A DNA stretch of 64,000 bases from Clostridia bacterium (lineage in GTDB: Bacteria; Bacillota; Clostridia; Oscillospirales; CAG-272): assembly GCA_017411805.1 (NCBI GenBank), contig JAFQPI010000055.1:1-64000 (forward strand). The letters run 5' to 3'. The first letter of the stretch is position 1, and each line of letters starts with the position of its first letter. Below the pieces are notes generated by a model. That model did not search any database, was not told the origin of the DNA, and worked only from the letters and a program-made list of their open reading frames with translations. The position numbers were made by a program, and so were the translations under genes. Shown here piece after piece: positions 1-8,968 of this stretch.

Positions 1-1
1 A

Positions 2-279
2 ATAGCCGAAGAGAGCCGAACACATAAGGTTTTCATCGGCAAATATCCGCATATACTGCAGAAAAAATCCTCGTAAGATGACATATTACTTCGAATTTTT
101 TCTTTGTCTATCCGAATATTTGCTCGATGAAAACTGCTTCGCACTTTGCGGCGAATAAATTTTTGATGGATTTTGGTGGGATGTAGGGAAGCAAGGTATT
201 AACCTTGCGAGATATATCACGCCGAAAGACGCGAAAAATTATCGCCGCAGAGCTTATGGGTTCGGCTCTCTTCGGCTAT
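2..279. repeat. Structured 278-bp element with 27-bp terminal inverted repeats
   Basis: The ends (2-28 and 253-279) are inverted repeats matching at 26 of 27 positions. Inside, 29-49 can pair with 112-134, 143-163 with 233-251, and GCAAGG/CCTTGC near 206-223 makes another small hairpin, so the whole element can fold into a multi-branched structure. No open reading frame of note lies within it. It resembles a non-autonomous mobile element (MITE) or a structured RNA; no target-site duplication can be judged because the window starts at its left edge. Confidence 0.65.
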
Positions 280-282
280 AGC

Positions 283-368
283 TTCGCCGCAGGCGAACAT
301 TAACTCGGCGTAAGCCGATATTAACTCGCGCTTGTCGCGATCTTAACTCTCGCAAAGCGAGATGATCC
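283..368. repeat. Four tandem 21-22-bp hairpin units with covarying stems
   Basis: Units at about 283-304, 305-325, 326-347 and 348-368 each contain a short stem (TCGCC/GGCGA, TCGGC/GCCGA, TCGCG/CGCGA, TCTCGC/GCGAGA), the first three followed by TTAAC. Stem sequences differ between units but base pairing is kept in each, and the linker is nearly constant. They lie between the structured element and the pot terminator. Function unknown. Confidence 0.7.
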
Positions 369-372
369 CAAC

Positions 373-407
373 AAAAAGCACACCCCGGGAACTCCCGAGG
401 TGTGCTT
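373..407 (-). terminator. Rho-independent terminator of the potABCD operon
   Basis: AAGCACACC/GGTGTGCTT arms with a CGGGA/TCCCG inner stem. Read on the minus strand the hairpin is followed by a short T run just after the potD stop. Confidence 0.85.
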
Positions 408-411
408 GAAT

Positions 412-1650
412 TTAATAATTATTCCTTATTCTGTTTCTCACTCCGAAATATACTCCGAGCGAGAGAAGCACCGCAAGTATCACGCCGCAGATGGCGTAGA
501 TTCCCGTGCTGATCTCGATATCCGACTTGAGCTCCTCCCAAAGCTGATTGATGAGGATGAGCTTTTCGCCGCTGAGATTTTTGTAGGTCGATGTCTTGAC
601 GCTGTCGGTGGCGTACATCTTTTCATAGGCGTCTTCCTTGATCTCGCCCATATATTCGATGTATTCCTCGCTCTCGACAACGAGACGGTTCGGAGAAGCG
701 TAATAGGTGTATTCCGCGTTTGCGATTGCGGGTTCTTCGGTGAGCATAAAGTTGATGTAACGCTCGGCGATCTCCTTGTTCTTGCTCGACTTGGGGATGC
801 ACATCGCGTCAACGTAGAGGTTCGTGCCCTCCTCGGGATAGAAGAACTCAAGGTCCTGATTGTTCTCGTACATAGCAAGATAGTCGCCCGCATAGTACGC
901 GGCAATTCCCGCGGAGCCGTTCTCCATTTTGTTGTAGATCTCGTCCATAACGTAGCCCTGAAGGATCGGCTTCTGCTCCTTGAGCTTGTCAAGAGCCTTA
1001 CGCCAATCAGCCTCGCTGTCCGAGTTTACGTCAAGACCGAGAAGATACTGCGCGCTGCCGAAGGCGTCACGCGAGTTGTTGAACTGCAGAATGTTGCCCG
1101 CGTGTCTCTCGTCCCACATCAGCTTCCAACTTCCGAGACTCGGATCGTCAGCCTCGACCATCGTGGTGTTGTAGATGATACCGATCATACCGTAAAGGTA
1201 GGGAACAGAGTAGACGTTTCCGGGGTCGTGAGCCGAATGCTCGCTCGTCTCGCCCCAGAATTCGGGCAGAATATTTCCGATATCGGGAATATTATCGTAA
1301 TTGAGAGGTGCCAGAAGATCCTCCGCGATAAGACGCTCGATCATGTAATCTGACGGCACGACAACGTCGTAGCTTACCGATCCCGAGCTGAGCTTCGCAT
1401 AAAGACTTTCGTTGCTTGAGAAGGTCGAGTAATTAACCTTGACCTTCACGCCGTAGTTTTCGTAATACCATTCCTCGAAGGCAGTGTTCGAATCGAGACA
1501 GCCCTCCGAGCCGTCCGAGATATACTCACCCCAGTTGTAAACGTAAAGGGTGGCGGTCTCGGTCACTCCGTCGCCGGAGCAGGAGGAGAGAAAAAGCGGA
1601 AGGAGAATAACTGCGACCGCGAAAAGCGCGGCAAAACGGATCCGTCTCAT
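412..1650 (-). CDS. potD: Spermidine/putrescine ABC transporter substrate-binding lipoprotein
   Basis: Binds polyamines outside the membrane and delivers them to PotBC. The N-terminus is a lipoprotein signal peptide with the lipid-attachment Cys at residue 24 (LSSC), followed by the YVYNWGEYI opening typical of PotD/PotF proteins; the mature part has the usual PotD length. Its ATG overlaps the potC stop by 4 bp (ATGA), so it is the last gene of potABCD. Odd feature: residues about 380-403 form a hydrophobic segment followed by basic residues (RNRIRNNY), which looks like a second, C-terminal membrane anchor not found in classical PotD. Polyamine specificity is inferred from family and operon; the exact ligand cannot be read here. 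Confidence 0.9.
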   Translation of the reverse strand: MRRIRFAALFAVAVILLPLFLSSCSGDGVTETATLYVYNWGEYISDGSEGCLDSNTAFEEWYYENYGVKVKVNYSTFSSNESLYAKLSSGSVSYDVVVPSDYMIERLIAEDLLAPLNYDNIPDIGNILPEFWGETSEHSAHDPGNVYSVPYLYGMIGIIYNTTMVEADDPSLGSWKLMWDERHAGNILQFNNSRDAFGSAQYLLGLDVNSDSEADWRKALDKLKEQKPILQGYVMDEIYNKMENGSAGIAAYYAGDYLAMYENNQDLEFFYPEEGTNLYVDAMCIPKSSKNKEIAERYINFMLTEEPAIANAEYTYYASPNRLVVESEEYIEYMGEIKEDAYEKMYATDSVKTSTYKNLSGEKLILINQLWEELKSDIEISTGIYAICGVILAVLLSLGVYFGVRNRIRNNY

Positions 1651-2450
1651 TTCGCGCCTCCTTTCTTCTTACCGAAGGAGCCTGCAAAGTTGACAACGAG
1701 CAGGATGATAAGAATGGTTACAACGATAAGAGCCGAAAGCGCGTACATACTGAACTTGACGTTGTGCGCGGTCTGGTTGTAAACGTAGAGGGGAAGGGTC
1801 TGGAAATCGGGCGAACTTACGAAATGGCTGATGACGAAATCGTCAAGCGACATTGTGAATCCGAGCATAAGACCCGAAACGATTCCGGGAACGATCTCGG
1901 GAAGCTCGACCTTGAAGAACGCCTGCGAGGGAGTGCAACCAAGGTCCTGTGCCGCCTCGGAAAGCGAAACGTCGAGAGCCTTGAATCTCGGCATGACCGA
2001 GAGGATGACGTAGGGAAGGTTGAAGGTCACGTGCGCGATCAGCATCGTTCCGAAGCCGAAAAGGTCCTGGAGTCTGAGGATCGCCGCAACGGCAACGAAG
2101 AGAAGCATCATTGAAACGCCCGTAACGATATCGGGGTTCATCATCGGGATGTTGGTTACGGTATTGACCGCGCCCTTGATCCATTTTGCCTTCATTCTGT
2201 GAAGTCCGAGGGCGGCGAAGGTGCCGACGACGGTTGCGATCAATGACGACGAAATCGCAAGCACAAGCGAGTTGCGCAGAGACGTCAAAGCTTCTTCATC
2301 GTGGAAAAGCTCCTCGTACCAGACGAGAGAGAAGCCCGAATATTCCGCAAGGCTGCCCGCTTCGTTGAAGGAAAAGGCGATGAGCACGATTATCGGAATA
2401 TAAAGCAGAAGAAATACTAAGAAAATGTATGATCTCTGGAGGAATTTCAA
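1647..2450 (-). CDS. potC: Spermidine/putrescine ABC transporter permease PotC
   Basis: Inner-membrane permease subunit of the polyamine importer. Six hydrophobic segments and the cytoplasmic EAA loop (SEAAQDLGCTPSQAF, near residue 165) that contacts the ATPase identify the binding-protein-dependent permease family; 267 residues is normal for PotC. The start is TTG, overlapping the potB stop (TTGA); the strong GGGAGGAGG site lies about 9 bases upstream, inside the end of potB. Overlap on both sides implies translational coupling. Confidence 0.92.
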   Translation of the reverse strand: MKFLQRSYIFLVFLLLYIPIIVLIAFSFNEAGSLAEYSGFSLVWYEELFHDEEALTSLRNSLVLAISSSLIATVVGTFAALGLHRMKAKWIKGAVNTVTNIPMMNPDIVTGVSMMLLFVAVAAILRLQDLFGFGTMLIAHVTFNLPYVILSVMPRFKALDVSLSEAAQDLGCTPSQAFFKVELPEIVPGIVSGLMLGFTMSLDDFVISHFVSSPDFQTLPLYVYNQTAHNVKFSMYALSALIVVTILIILLVVNFAGSFGKKKGGAK

Positions 2451-3298
2451 GGCATGATACCTCCTCCCTTGCCGGTCTTGGGATCGGCGGGCTGCTTATC
2501 ATCGGAGAAGCGGTTCATGATCGTGACCGAGATGATGATCAGGATCATCATAACGAGCGAGATCGCCGCGCCTACGTTGTAGGTCGAGGGATTCTGGAAA
2601 AGACGTTCGATCGTGTCGCCGACGAGATCGATCTTTCCCGCGCCGAGCTTCTGCGAGATATAGAAGGTGGAGATCGAGGGTACGAATACCATAGTAATTC
2701 CCGAGATAACGCCCGAAGCCGTCAGAGGCATAATAACGCGGGTCATCGTCTGCCAGGACGTGCATCCGAGGTCCTGCGAAGCCTCGATAAACTTGGGATC
2801 GAGCTTCGTCATAGCCGTGAAGATCGGGAGCACCATATAGGGCAGAAAATCGTAGATCATACCGAGGATAACGCCGAAATTGGTGCCGACTATCTGAAGC
2901 TTGTCAAGCCCGAGAGATTCAAGCAGAGAATTGAGAAGTCCGCCGTTGTCAAGAAGTGCCATCAGTGCGTAGGTTCTGATAAGCAGATTGCACCACATCG
3001 GGAGCATAACGAGCACCATCAGGATTTTTTGCGCACGCGGAGACTGCTTTGACATAAAGTAGGCAAGAGGGTAGCCGATCAGAAGGCAGACAACTGTTGC
3101 GATAAGAGCAAACGCGATCGAGAGCACGAAAACGTGTCCGTACTGCGAAAGCGACGTGATATTTGAAAATGAGAAATTACCGTCCGCATCGGTGAAGGCA
3201 AAGAAGAGCACGAAAATCATCGGGAAGACGATAAACATGATCGCCCACAGGATATGCGGAGCAGCGGCTAATTTCTGGAAGAGAGAGCCTTTTTTCAT
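2447..3298 (-). CDS. potB: Spermidine/putrescine ABC transporter permease PotB
   Basis: Second membrane permease of the importer, pairing with PotC. It has an N-terminal membrane segment after a short basic leader (MKKGSLFQK), five further hydrophobic helices, and an EAA loop ([14 protein letters not shown]). Length 283 aa fits PotB. Its ATG overlaps the potA stop by 4 bp, and the Glu-rich potA tail supplies its purine-rich ribosome binding site. Confidence 0.92.
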   Translation of the reverse strand: MKKGSLFQKLAAAPHILWAIMFIVFPMIFVLFFAFTDADGNFSFSNITSLSQYGHVFVLSIAFALIATVVCLLIGYPLAYFMSKQSPRAQKILMVLVMLPMWCNLLIRTYALMALLDNGGLLNSLLESLGLDKLQIVGTNFGVILGMIYDFLPYMVLPIFTAMTKLDPKFIEASQDLGCTSWQTMTRVIMPLTASGVISGITMVFVPSISTFYISQKLGAGKIDLVGDTIERLFQNPSTYNVGAAISLVMMILIIISVTIMNRFSDDKQPADPKTGKGGGIMP

Positions 3299-4416
3299 TC
3301 CTCTTCCTCCTCCGGATCGGAGAGCTGATCGAGCTCGTCGCTGAAAGAGGAGTAGTCTCCGAATTTACCCGAATATTCGGATTTTTTCATAACGTGGATC
3401 GCCTCGGGCTCGATATCGAGACCGATGGTGGCGTCGGGCGCAACGTAGTCGGAGGTCTCGAGCATCCATTTGAAGCCGCCGACGTCAACGATTATCTCGT
3501 AATAATCGCCCTTGAAGGTAACGGAGGAAACTGTGCCAGTGAGCATACCCTTGTCCACAGCCACAACGTCAACGTCCTCGGGACGGACGACGATATCGAC
3601 CTTCTCCTTGGGCGCGAAATCCTTGTCAACGCAGACGAAGGTGTGCCCCGAGAAGCGGACCTTGTAGTCCTCGAGCATAACGCCGTCAAGAATGTTCGAT
3701 TCGCCGATAAAGTCGGCAACAAATGCGTTTTCGGGCTCGTTGTATATTTTTTCGGGAGTGCCGATCTGCTGGATCTTACCGTCAGCCATAACGACGATGG
3801 TATCAGACATAGAGAGGGCTTCCTCCTGGTCGTGAGTGACGAAGATGAATGTGATGCCCGTCTGTCTCTGCATACGCTTGAGCTCGACCTGCATATCCTT
3901 GCGGAGCTTGAGGTCAAGCGCGCCGAGAGGCTCGTCGAGAAGCAGGATCTTCGGCTTGTTGATAAGAGCGCGCGCGATCGCAACACGCTGCTGCTGACCG
4001 CCCGAAAGGCTGTCAACGCGGCGGCGTTCAAAGCCCCGAAGGTTGACCATCGCAAGCATTTCCTTGACCTGCTCGCGGATCTCCTCCTCGGGAGTTTTCT
4101 TGATTCGCAGACCGAACGCGATGTTTTCAAAAACGTTCAGATGGGGAAAGAGAGCGTACCGCTGGAAGACCGTGTTAACGGGACGCTTGTGGGGCGGGAT
4201 ATCGTTTATGAGCTTACCGTCAAAGTAAACCTTACCCTCGTCGGGTGTGACGAAGCCGCCGATGATACGAAGGGTCGTGGTCTTGCCGCAACCCGAGGGG
4301 CCGAGCAGAGTGATGAACTCGTGCTCATGAATGTCGAGATCGATAGAGCAAAGAACGGTCTCGCCGTCGTAAGACTTGGAGACTCCGCAGAGCTCTATAA
4401 GCTTTTCGTTGTTCAT
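3295..4416 (-). CDS. potA: Spermidine/putrescine ABC transporter ATP-binding protein PotA
   Basis: ATPase that powers PotBC. Visible in order: Walker A (GPSGCGKTT), Q-loop region, signature LSGGQQQR, Walker B ([12 protein letters not shown]), H-loop (THDQEEAL), then a C-terminal TOBE-type regulatory domain (about residues 235-350) and an acidic tail ending in EEEEE. Start chosen at the ATG at 4416, 10 bases after AAAGGA; the in-frame TTG nine bases further upstream is too close to that site. First gene of potABCD, with a ~140-nt leader after a clear promoter. The acidic tail is unusual but does not touch the catalytic core. Confidence 0.93.
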   Translation of the reverse strand: MNNEKLIELCGVSKSYDGETVLCSIDLDIHEHEFITLLGPSGCGKTTTLRIIGGFVTPDEGKVYFDGKLINDIPPHKRPVNTVFQRYALFPHLNVFENIAFGLRIKKTPEEEIREQVKEMLAMVNLRGFERRRVDSLSGGQQQRVAIARALINKPKILLLDEPLGALDLKLRKDMQVELKRMQRQTGITFIFVTHDQEEALSMSDTIVVMADGKIQQIGTPEKIYNEPENAFVADFIGESNILDGVMLEDYKVRFSGHTFVCVDKDFAPKEKVDIVVRPEDVDVVAVDKGMLTGTVSSVTFKGDYYEIIVDVGGFKWMLETSDYVAPDATIGLDIEPEAIHVMKKSEYSGKFGDYSSFSDELDQLSDPEEEEE

Positions 4417-4575
4417 TCCGTACAATTCCTTTACAGATAAAAAATAAAAAAATTCCGGAACGGGTCTATGTCACACATCGGAAAAAAGCGCAAATCCGCC
4501 CAAAAACCGCCGAAAAGACGATTATGGACGGGCAAAAAAAGCCGAGTGTACCTACGTACCGCAGTTTCCGATTAT

Positions 4576-4604
4576 ATTGTATCAAAAAATCCGATAAAAT
4601 GCAA
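4576..4604 (-). promoter_or_regulatory. Sigma-A promoter for potABCD
   Basis: On the minus strand TTGCAT (4604-4599), a 17-base spacer and TACAAT (4581-4576). Transcription would start near 4569 and give a leader of about 150 nt before the potA ATG. No riboswitch was recognised in that leader. Confidence 0.75.
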
Positions 4605-4749
4605 TAGTTTTTTAAAATATCTTTAAAATAAGGGCGAAAAATATTGTTTTTTGATGAATGCGTGAGACAAAAAAGAGAAATGTAGAAAATGGACATAACG
4701 AATAAAAAATAATCAAGAAAGCTTTGTTCGCACTTGCATATAGGGGAGA

Positions 4750-5142
4750 GGGGGCGAAGCCCCCTTCAAGAAAAAATGATGTCATCCTGAGGGCGCGCTC
4801 GCAAGCCGCCTTTGCGCCCGAAGGATCTCGTGACGCGCAAATTGTTCTTTGCTCGTCGCGGTGCCTGTACGAAGACGTTTGATGTGAATAACCGTATATT
4901 TTTAGTCAGACGAATATGTTTGTACTATAATTAGGCAGAAAAGATCTATGATCCTATTCTGCCTTTATGCCCAATAACACAGTGCTTTGACTTTTGTTTT
5001 TCGATTATTTACAGCAGACTTCTTTGTATTGGCACCGCGCCGCCTCTTGTAAATGGGAGGCGGCACGAGATCCTTCGACGCCAAGCGGTCTGCGGACGCG
5101 CCTCAGGATGACATCGTTTTATTTTATGGGGCTACGCCCATA
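4750..5142. repeat. MITE-like element with ~55-bp imperfect terminal inverted repeats
   Basis: The stretch between potA and the sigma gene (4605-5188) holds no gene. Most of it is a repeat whose arms 4778-4832 and 5064-5115 are imperfect inverted copies sharing GATGTCATCCTGAG and GAAGGATCTCGTG. Outside each arm, in inverted order, are an A-rich tract and a GC hairpin (4750-4764 and 5126-5142). The core (4833-5063) carries small internal inverted repeats and no open frame of note. No transposase is present, so it would be non-autonomous. Confidence 0.65.
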
Positions 5143-5188
5143 CCCGGTTGATTGTAACACTCTGCTTAGTGCAACAGCCATCGATTAA

Positions 5189-6451
5189 TCATATAATATA
5201 ATCGGTTATACAATCATACCAATGCACGTAGATTTCATTGTTGATGATAATTCTTTCGTTTCCTGGAAGCATCTCCGTCCACAACTTTCCGTAACGTTGA
5301 TTCGCCCAATCATTCTTGTTGAATCTGCGCCATAAAACAGTACGCCCGTTTTTGTCAAGGTAGTATTCGCATAACATGCCGCCTTGATTACTGTTTTCAA
5401 AATCTATCAGCCGAACTGTATCATAAACGATATTATTCATTGTTATTTTGAATCTACCGACAACATCGGAAATATCGTTTTCGACAGGAATGATCAGCCC
5501 TTCGTCTGTTGGGATGATTCTTCCTTCTGGTTCGCGGTGAGTAGGAAATCCGCAATTGTTTTCACCAATACCGTAGTAATCCTCGAAATCGGCATCTAAA
5601 AAAGTTGTGAATCTTTGGCTTCCGCTTTTGTCAGTAGAGATGCCGCCCAAATATTTGCAGTTCGTATCGGTTAATTGAGCGAAGACGGTCGTTTCTTCTA
5701 TGATCGAAGCCTCTTTGTAGTTTTTTTGAATGCAAACTCCTTCAATTCCGTGCAAAACAACCTTTCTCTCCACCTTCAACTCATATGCACCGTTTTGTTT
5801 TCGGGAAGGCATATCATACATTCCAAACGAAATGTTTTCTCCCATACGAGGAATGACAAACATACCGGGAAGCTCTTCATGTATGACGGGGAAGGGGGCG
5901 AGAGCGGATTTTTCAATTTTATAGTAGGGCAGATATACGGGTAATTCTTTCATAATCGTTTCTCCTTTTGATGTTTCTTTGTAAGGGTAATGTTCTTTGA
6001 ATTTTTCTTTAGCATAATGCAAGCGGCTTTTTACAGTGCCGATTGGAATGGAGAGTTGATATGATATATCCACTTGTGACAAGTTTTTAAAGAAGTACAA
6101 ATACAATATCTGTTTTTCTTTATCTCCGAGCATATCTAAAGTATCTTGCACAACGCTTCGTTCGGTAACGCCTAATCTTCCAGTACTTAACGCCGACTCG
6201 GATAGGGATTCCAAAGAAATATTCAGATCTTTAGCCTTTTGTCTGTAATAGTCGTTGCATTTGTGGTTGGCAATGCCTATTAACCACGCCTTGAAAGAAG
6301 ACAAATTCTTCAATGAAGGAAATTTCATAGTGGCAGTAAGACAGACTTCCTGTATGATATCTTCCGCGTCGTGCTTGTTATTGATCTTGTATTTCACGTA
6401 ACGCTGAAGCGGCACAAGATTTTCTTGCAATAGCTTTTCAAATTCACTCAC
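5189..6451 (-). CDS. ECF-type RNA polymerase sigma factor fused to a C-terminal domain of unknown function
   Basis: Residues about 10-70 form sigma region 2 (with DAEDIIQEV) and about 105-155 form sigma region 4 (LSQVDISYQLSIPIGTVKSRL helix-turn-helix). A normal ECF factor ends here; this one continues about 250 more residues in an acidic, beta-rich domain with no membrane segment. Start chosen at the GTG at 6451, six bases after GGGAGGTGATA; a TTG 18 bases upstream overlaps that site. At the domain junction AAAGGAG lies 7 bases before an in-frame ATG (5953-5951), so the C-terminal part may also be made alone. No anti-sigma gene is adjacent; the tail could be the sensor or inhibitor (inference). 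Confidence 0.85.
   Translation of the reverse strand: MSEFEKLLQENLVPLQRYVKYKINNKHDAEDIIQEVCLTATMKFPSLKNLSSFKAWLIGIANHKCNDYYRQKAKDLNISLESLSESALSTGRLGVTERSVVQDTLDMLGDKEKQILYLYFFKNLSQVDISYQLSIPIGTVKSRLHYAKEKFKEHYPYKETSKGETIMKELPVYLPYYKIEKSALAPFPVIHEELPGMFVIPRMGENISFGMYDMPSRKQNGAYELKVERKVVLHGIEGVCIQKNYKEASIIEETTVFAQLTDTNCKYLGGISTDKSGSQRFTTFLDADFEDYYGIGENNCGFPTHREPEGRIIPTDEGLIIPVENDISDVVGRFKITMNNIVYDTVRLIDFENSNQGGMLCEYYLDKNGRTVLWRRFNKNDWANQRYGKLWTEMLPGNERIIINNEIYVHWYDCITDYII
5951..5965 (-). promoter_or_regulatory. Internal ribosome binding site and start inside the sigma-fusion gene
   Basis: AAAGGAG, a 7-base gap, then ATG in the same frame as the sigma gene; it would give a 254-aa protein (5189-5953) equal to the C-terminal domain. 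Quality matches ordinary start sites in this window, but no promoter is visible for it. Confidence 0.5.
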
Positions 6452-6536
6452 ATTATCACCTCCCTGCAAATGATCTGGAAATCGATTTCACATATATAGT
6501 CGAAGAAAAACGCCAAAAGGTTCAATTGGTATAAAA

Positions 6537-6565
6537 ATTATATCATATTTCTTATTGAAAAACAA
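6537..6565 (-). promoter_or_regulatory. Promoter for the sigma-fusion gene
   Basis: Minus strand TTGTTT (6565-6560), 17-base spacer, TATAAT (6542-6537), about 85 bases upstream of the GTG start. Looks like a housekeeping promoter, although autoregulated ECF promoters can look different. Confidence 0.55.
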
Positions 6566-6613
6566 TTTCGATTATTCTTCTTGTTTCATATTTACAAACA
6601 TTTTTGAAGAAGA

Positions 6614-6646
6614 ACAGGACTTGCCCCATAATGAGGCAAGCCCTGT
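6614..6646 (-). terminator. Hairpin terminator after the flotillin gene
   Basis: ACAGG-CTTGCC / GGCAAG-CCTGT arms just downstream of the flotillin stop on the minus strand; the following T tract is interrupted, so strength is uncertain. Confidence 0.55.
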
Positions 6647-6664
6647 AAGTTATTCGCTTAGATT

Positions 6665-8092
6665 TTACTCAGCATCAACCTGCTCTGCAGTCTCTGCCTT
6701 CGGCTTTCCGAGGTACTCGGGAAGCTGCATGCCTGCCATGTCGAAAAGCTCGGTGAGGGGAGGAACGGACTTGTAAAGTCCCGAAACGAAGCCGGCTGTC
6801 GAGGACTTGCCGTCCGCGCCGCCCTGGCCGTTGTCCCAAACGGTGACCATGTCGATCTTGAGGTTCGAGATCGCGCCAACCTGGATCTTGGTGAGTTCTT
6901 CGAGCTTGTCGGTGACCATAAGTCTGATAGCAGCGTTTGCGTCTCCGCCTGCAGCGGCAACGATGGAGGTAAGACCTTCCGCCTGCTTGATAAGGATCTC
7001 GCGTGCACCGGCTGCCTCTGCTTCCATCTTCATACGGATGGAGTCTGCTTCACCGCGTGCGCGGCGTCTCATCTGCTCAGCCTCTGCCTCAGCCTGGAGC
7101 TCGAGCTCGCGCTTTGCGATCTCAGCCTTGACGAGGACGTCAGCTTCAAGCTTTGCCTTTTCGAGGAGCGCACGAGCTTCCTCTGCCTTCTGCTGTGCTA
7201 CGTAGGATTCCTCGAGCGCACGTGCTGCCTGAATGTTTTCTGCTGCAACTGCACGCTTGTTAGCCTCTGCCTCGTGCTCACGACGGGTAGCCTCGGAGTC
7301 CGCGATCTTAACCTTTGCTTCGTTTTCACCCGCGATAGCCTCGGAGTTGGAACGGGATACGCTTACACGCTGATCCTTTTCCGCGGTTGCGGAACCGATC
7401 GCACCGTCTCTGTCAGCCTGAGCAACCGAGATCTTCGCGTCATTGATAGCCTTTGCGGCTGCTTCCTTACCGAGTGCTGCGATGTATCCGCTTTCGTCGC
7501 TGATGTCGGTTACGTTAACGTTGATGAGTCGGAGACCGATCTTCTTAAGCTCGGTTTCAACGTTTCCGGAGACCGCCTCAAGGAACTTGTCACGGTCTGT
7601 GTTGATCTCCTCGATATCCATCGTCGCGATAACGAGACGGAGCTGACCGAAGATGATATCCTTTGCGAGCTCCTGGATCTCAACGAGCTTGAGACCGAGA
7701 AGACGCTCAGCCGCGTTCTGCATTACGCCGACGTCGGTGGAGATACCAACGGTAAATCTCGAGGGAACGTCAACACGGATGTTCTGATGCGAGAGGGCGT
7801 TTGTGAGGTCAACGGGGATCGACATGGGGGTCAGATCGAGGTATTCGTAAGACTGGAATACGGGAACTACGAATGCCGCGCCACCGTGGATACACTTAGC
7901 CGAACGCTGTGTACCGTCCTTGTTTGTACCGACCTTACCGTAGATGACCATGATCTTGTCGGAAGGACATTTCTTATAGCGCGAAGCTATGAGAACTACA
8001 AAGGCAAAGAGAATTGCCACTACCGCGATAACGATCATCGGTACCGCCTCGGAGATTCCGCCCGAGGAGAGAAGTGCATTGAATCCGAACAT
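6665..8092 (-). CDS. Flotillin-like SPFH/band 7 membrane scaffold protein
   Basis: Membrane-microdomain scaffold of the flotillin (YuaG/FloT) type. One N-terminal membrane segment (about residues 17-37), then the SPFH domain (about 40-220, with AERLLGLKLVEIQELAKDI), then a long Ala/Glu/Lys-rich coiled coil (about 220-400) with the AEAE repeats of flotillins, and a Pro-containing tail. Length 475 aa is normal. It is preceded by AAAGGAAA before ATG and is the last gene of a set with an NfeD-like protein, its known partner in Bacillus subtilis (YuaF/YuaG). Probably involved in membrane organisation or stress; the exact role is inferred. Confidence 0.88.
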   Translation of the reverse strand: MFGFNALLSSGGISEAVPMIVIAVVAILFAFVVLIASRYKKCPSDKIMVIYGKVGTNKDGTQRSAKCIHGGAAFVVPVFQSYEYLDLTPMSIPVDLTNALSHQNIRVDVPSRFTVGISTDVGVMQNAAERLLGLKLVEIQELAKDIIFGQLRLVIATMDIEEINTDRDKFLEAVSGNVETELKKIGLRLINVNVTDISDESGYIAALGKEAAAKAINDAKISVAQADRDGAIGSATAEKDQRVSVSRSNSEAIAGENEAKVKIADSEATRREHEAEANKRAVAAENIQAARALEESYVAQQKAEEARALLEKAKLEADVLVKAEIAKRELELQAEAEAEQMRRRARGEADSIRMKMEAEAAGAREILIKQAEGLTSIVAAAGGDANAAIRLMVTDKLEELTKIQVGAISNLKIDMVTVWDNGQGGADGKSSTAGFVSGLYKSVPPLTELFDMAGMQLPEYLGKPKAETAEQVDAE

Positions 8093-8159
8093 GATAGATT
8101 TCCTTTCTTTATTTTGTTTTTTGATTGCCTTGAATATAGTATGAGTTGCGAAGCCGATA

Positions 8160-8918
8160 TTATTCTGCTTCCTTAGCTGCCTTTTCCTTAGCGCGGGAAA
8201 TGCGGAGAGAGATGTCGGTTACGTAATCGTCAGCCGCCGCGTCCGCGATGATGGGAAATTCAATAATTGTATTGCTCTCGTTGTCCGTCAGTCTGAGATG
8301 GCGGTATTTTGCGGAGCCTTCGTAGCCCTTCTTTTCGGGAACGTGCTCAAGAGTCGCCCCACCGAGATCGAGATACTTTATCTCGCGGAAATCACCGGGT
8401 ATGGGATCGTTATCCGAAATAAGCGAGATCTCGCGTTCCGCTATACAGATAGAATCCGGCTTGAGGATAAATCCGGACATTGAATAGAGCGATGAACGGC
8501 TTTTTCCGTCGCCGCCTTTTTTGGCAAGAACTTCGTCGCCTTCAAAGCAATAGGTTGCGAATATCACGGGCTCAAGCTTGGGACGTGAGATATGGTTTGC
8601 CATCTCGTATCGGATGGTGCGTATATCGTTGGGGATGAATTTTTTTGTGAAATCTTCCGAGAAGGTTTCTTTGAGTTTTCTTGCCTGTTCGCTGATCTCA
8701 TCGTCCGGTATCTTTCGCGTGGATCTTACAAGGAAGATCCCTACGCCGACTGCTATAAGAGTGAGACCTGCGGGGGTCATGATATAGGAGGGGATGCCGC
8801 GGGTATTGGCAAGAAAAACGACCATCAAAAATCCTATACCGATGCAGGCTGCCGAAATGATTACGGGCAGGGTGCTTAAATGCTGTTCAAAATATTTTCT
8901 GTTGCGATTGTAATCCAT
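8160..8918 (-). CDS. Two-pass membrane protein of unknown function
   Basis: Not recognised. A short basic leader is followed by two hydrophobic segments (about residues 17-36 and 46-64), then a soluble cytoplasmic-looking domain of about 185 residues rich in beta-prone stretches and ending in a Lys/Ala/Glu helix. It lies between the NfeD-like and flotillin genes with gaps of 50 and 67 bp on the same strand, so it is probably co-transcribed and may belong to the same membrane complex (inference). Confidence 0.75.
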   Translation of the reverse strand: MDYNRNRKYFEQHLSTLPVIISAACIGIGFLMVVFLANTRGIPSYIMTPAGLTLIAVGVGIFLVRSTRKIPDDEISEQARKLKETFSEDFTKKFIPNDIRTIRYEMANHISRPKLEPVIFATYCFEGDEVLAKKGGDGKSRSSLYSMSGFILKPDSICIAEREISLISDNDPIPGDFREIKYLDLGGATLEHVPEKKGYEGSAKYRHLRLTDNESNTIIEFPIIADAAADDYVTDISLRISRAKEKAAKEAE

Positions 8919-8968
8919 TATGGAGTCCTTTAACGTAAATAATTATAGATTTTTGTCAATGAAAAATA

